A stretch of 64,000 nucleotides of DNA from Hyalella azteca. Lineage: Eukaryota; Arthropoda; Malacostraca; Amphipoda; Hyalellidae. The stretch covers positions 62,001 to 126,000 of the forward strand of contig NW_025942253.1 in the NCBI RefSeq assembly GCF_000764305.2. Direction: 5' to 3'. Shown in pieces: positions 60,716 through 64,000 of this stretch (its first letter is position 1; every line of letters begins with the position of its first letter). The notes under the pieces were generated by a model, which saw only the letters and a program-made list of their open reading frames with translations, did not search any database and was not told where the DNA came from. Position numbers and translations under genes: made by a program.

Positions 60716-61671
60716 GATCACTCAGCAACTTCAAGTTGGAAGTTATTGCATGATCAATAATGTGTAACTGAATGGTGTTTAGTCTCCATAGAAGTGATGT
60801 GTGTGTTGATTAAATGTAATGGCAGGTTGTTCGACGTTTGATGCCTTCGTTGGTTTCATTGATACTATATATTCGTAATTTTAATACTCCTTTGAGGTAG
60901 ACAAATCCCAATTTATTATCGCACTTCCTTAGCAGCTGGTGTTTTAGAAAGCTAACTATGCATGCCACTATTAAACAATAGGTAAGAGGATTTTCGAAAA
61001 ATTCAAATTTTTTCAAATTAAAACTTCAAGGTACTAAACAAGGTTGAAATTGTGGGTTGGTTTGAGCGAACCCTTTATAAAGTATAATTCAAAATTCAGG
61101 CCATTTTGATAGACAGAAAACGATAATTCTTGAACGACTGAATTTCAAATCGATGATATATTTTATCTGCCGATTTCTTTGGAATTTTTCTACAACTCGA
61201 TCTTCGCATCGGGTTATTATAAAATTAACCAGCAAACGAAGTTATTATCTATTATCTCTAAATAAATTATGTGTGCACAAGGGACGTATGCTAGGTACGG
61301 ATTAAAAGTTCTAATTCTTTATTGAAAATCAAGTCCTTGCGAAGGAAGAAATCCAAGCTGCTGCAATCTTTTGTTTTAAATAAAAGGAATTTGACCGGAA
61401 CCTTGTGCTGTGACCTGAATCTGCCGCGTGCTTCTTGATAATGCTAAAAGCGTTGGATCAGATACTAAAGAATGATCAAAGATAGATGATCTATTGTGTA
61501 CTGCAAGAGCTGGCATGGTCTTATTACAACTCAAGTAGCTGAGCACCAGCAGCAAGTTTCCCATGGACGGCCAGCTGCTCTAACTTCATAACAACTTCAA
61601 GTTAGAATCCTTACGGTGCCAACATAAATTCAGGCTCATTACGAGTCTCAGCTCTCGCTTTGTCGTTTTTA

Positions 61672-61789
61672 GCGCATTTTCTCATTTTTGGAAAAAAAGC
61701 TCTATTGTGCTCGTCATGTCCGTCCGTCTGTCTGTCCGTCCGTCCGTCCGTCCGTCCGTGACCACGTTTTCGTCGACGAGAAAATGCGC
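61672..61789. mobile_element. GGAC-core palindromic repeat, copy 3 (inverted)
   Basis: GCGCATTTTCTC...GAAAATGCGC with (GTCC)n core at 61720-61760 and CGTCGACGAG on the right, so it is in the orientation opposite to the other two copies. The CTGCAGTGAGTACTGAGT flank is shared with copies 1 and 2. Confidence 0.82.
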
Positions 61790-63050
61790 GCTGCAGTGAG
61801 TACTGAGTTATATTTTTCTGGTGATTTTCCATCATAATTGTATTTTATAACGATTTATTTATTTATTATTTCGGTTGAGATGCCGGTCCTTTTTTATCGC
61901 TCGTCGATGTTTGTTAACGGGCTCTAACATATAAGGTTATTGTATATTGCTAAACATTTTAAGATCTACTGTATCTCGTATATACTATCTGTTGAACAGT
62001 CTTTGAATTCCAAAATAAATCAAACAATTTTGATGCGAGTATTTAATTAGCGCTATTATTTCGACTAGAACTATTGCATTTTAAAGTGTTTTTGTTATCT
62101 CACTATCATTTTGAAGCGCCGAATAAGATGCTGATTTTTTTAATTGCATTATCTTCGTTAATTTTATCTCTGTTTGTTCCCATTAAGCATTTATAATTTG
62201 TATATTGAAAGAAGATACTATTCCATGTCTTGAGGTCTAAGCTCAAAAATGGAAGATATTATATAGACGTATCGGTCACCTAATGGGGTTGGGGCTTCTT
62301 GAGCTCTCGTTGAAAGCTCCTAAGCCCTCTTGATTTTGTCCTTTGTTTGGCGAGCACTCGGACCTGATGCGAGCAGTAAATCTTCCTCTGTCCTTATTTG
62401 TGTCCGAGACAAGCACGTAACCTCTTGTTATTTTATTGCAATGTTAACTTCTCACTTAAAATGACTGGTATTACGCAGCTAATGGACGTGAATACTTGAC
62501 TAATTTTATTATGAGCCATGTTTTGTGGTAATTAATTCGGAGGTAAATAATGGTTCCCTTAGATCTGAAACCTCTGCGCTTTGCTTCTATGGAGAGGTGT
62601 AGAAAAAATCCTAAGCACTAAAGTTGAAAAAATTACCACTCAATCACAACTTCAATGTTCATTACTGATGCTTCAGTTATTTGCTTCTGCAATACATTCA
62701 TTACCGCCCAGAAAAATCATAATACCTACGCTCCGTTACTCGATTTCTGTCTCGTCAGTTCAATGAACTTCATCCCAAATCCGCTTGTTTGCATATCCAA
62801 TGCAGCGCATGATTGATTTTCCAAGACCAAACTGCAAGGCTTTGTGCCTTGTCTGAGTGAATTCTGGCAGATCTTGGCATTAAGTTGGCACCAGATTAAG
62901 ACACCTTGCATCTGGTGTCTAATTGCAATAAATAAATTTGAAATTCGTCTAATGTTCTAATAGTTCCAATTCGTAACTTCTGTATTATTTTGTTGAGGAA
63001 GTGATACAATCCTTTGGATAATATGATAGAATTTATGAGAGGGTTCTTAA

Positions 63051-63414
63051 CACGTTGACTACGATTGCTTCATCTTGTACTATTATTTCATTTTTTGTAC
63101 TTTTTTAAGCAGGGTTGCCAGACGGTCATTTTTTCCGACAAATTCCGTGATTTAGTTTTTCTCAATTGCGTTGGCCGGCTAAAATTTATGATAGGAGTAC
63201 TTCCTAATTAAATTTTAAATACTGCAAAAAGAAAATAAATGGAATTTTTATAGCGAAAGTTACAAATAAACTAGTATATATTGAGTTATCGGCCTTTTTT
63301 GCCCTTTTTTGTTCTCGGATTTGGCCGATTTTAGGCAACCTGAATTATGTACCACTACCTCCTGGAGAAATACATTTCGTGGTACGCATATTTACCAATA
63401 CGTAGTCAACGTGT
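63051..63414. mobile_element. piggyBac-like MITE, copy B
   Basis: 364 bp, flanked by TTAA at 63047-63050 and 63415-63418. Ends CACGTTGACTACG...CGTAGTCAACGTG are a perfect 13-bp inverted repeat. It is co-linear with copy A at 6149-6516 throughout, with scattered substitutions and small indels. Confidence 0.85.
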
Positions 63415-63679
63415 TAATTATATAAACTATTTCAATTCAGTCGTTATTCATTGGATGACATAATAATTAATAGGTGATCCTATAGCTGCTTGGCTGGTGG
63501 TTACCTAGTGTGCGTGGCGCCTCCCACGCTGTGCGGTAGGCCGCTTATATGGACGAGCACGCGTAGCTGACATCATCCCAGCTTCCCGGTATTGCCGTGG
63601 TGCTTTAGGGCGCATGGCAACCGCTGCTGCTTGCATCATTTATGATGCATCAATCATCATAAATGATGTTCATCATACA

Positions 63680-64000
63680 TCAATTTGATGTGTGATGAAC
63701 TCGCATCACCTCATGTTTTGATGTGATGAATGATGAACTCGCATCACCTCATGTTTCGATGTGATGAGTGATGAACTCGCATCACCTCATGTTTTGATGT
63801 GATGAGTGATGAACTCGCATAACCTCATGTTGTGCTGTGATGAGTGATGAACTCGCATAACCTCATGTTGTGCTGTGATGAGTGATGAACTCGCATAACC
63901 TCATGTTTTGATGTGATGAGTGATGAACTTGCATCACCTCATGTTTTGATGTGATGAGTGATGAACTCGCATAACCTCATGTTGTGCTGTGATGAGTGAT
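63680..64000. repeat. 38-bp minisatellite running off the right edge
   Basis: At least eight copies of GATGAACTCGCATCACCTCA then TGTTTTGATGTGATGAGT. Two variants (ATCACC/TTTTGATG and ATAACC/TTGTGCTG) alternate in blocks. It is preceded by ATCATTTATGATG palindromes at 63640-63680. Confidence 0.95.

Noticed and set aside
1..64000. CRISPR arrays, operons or bacterial-type features
   Set aside because: Introns, splice sites, MITEs and minisatellites show this is animal nuclear DNA; the tandem arrays have no unique spacers.

Overview
This is a window of arthropod nuclear DNA, AT-rich and dominated by introns, transposon relics and minisatellites. It reads most like an insect with large introns; a stick insect or other polyneopteran is compatible, but that is a guess. 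The main content is part of one gene on the minus strand, which I identify as unc-13 (Munc13 family, synaptic vesicle priming). It is read from right to left.

The gene call rests on exons too short to show as long open frames. A 1,755-codon exon (34136-28872) ends in frame at a consensus donor. A 41-nt exon follows (14265-14225), then an 88-nt exon (12069-11982), then a 75-nt exon (5037-4963). All splice sites and phases agree (0, 2, 0, 0). The two distal exons encode the conserved linker just before the C1 domain (NPFYS..., DIRPRRKSIPLVSEL, then TMAATKRNAGLPSAVPRASL and NDEEL). Between these two exons lies a candidate 9-nt microexon (10884-10892) with very good splice sites on both sides. 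The C1, C2B, MUN and C2C exons must lie beyond the left edge. The giant exon is the isoform-specific N-terminal region: a coiled-coil head, a long low-complexity serine-rich scaffold, proline-rich and basic patches, and a Trp-containing basic helix at its end that may bind calmodulin.

Layout. 1-5037: intron plus the last visible exon, whose acceptor abuts a GGTGAGATAAGG-type minisatellite. 5038-28871: introns with a piggyBac-like MITE (6149-6516), a 39-bp tandem array, a GGAC-containing palindromic repeat, 15-bp and 25-bp satellites, a fold-back repeat and a decayed Tc1-like transposon (19553-21232). 28872-34202: the giant exon. 34203-43250: presumed upstream region with CAG-rich and 27-bp repeats and a mariner-type MITE. 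43250-64000: more MITEs, including three PIF/Harbinger-like copies in the window with 3-bp CWG target duplications and a second piggyBac-like MITE. This part also has a CACTATGTAAC-ended element carrying a piece of a repeated arthropod protein, several minisatellites, and weak hints of exons of an unidentified plus-strand gene.

Assembly quality: an exact 38-bp Nextera mate-pair junction adapter (two back-to-back Tn5 mosaic ends) is embedded at 47730-47767. Three single N characters sit at the edges of direct repeats. Local order near these points should not be trusted.
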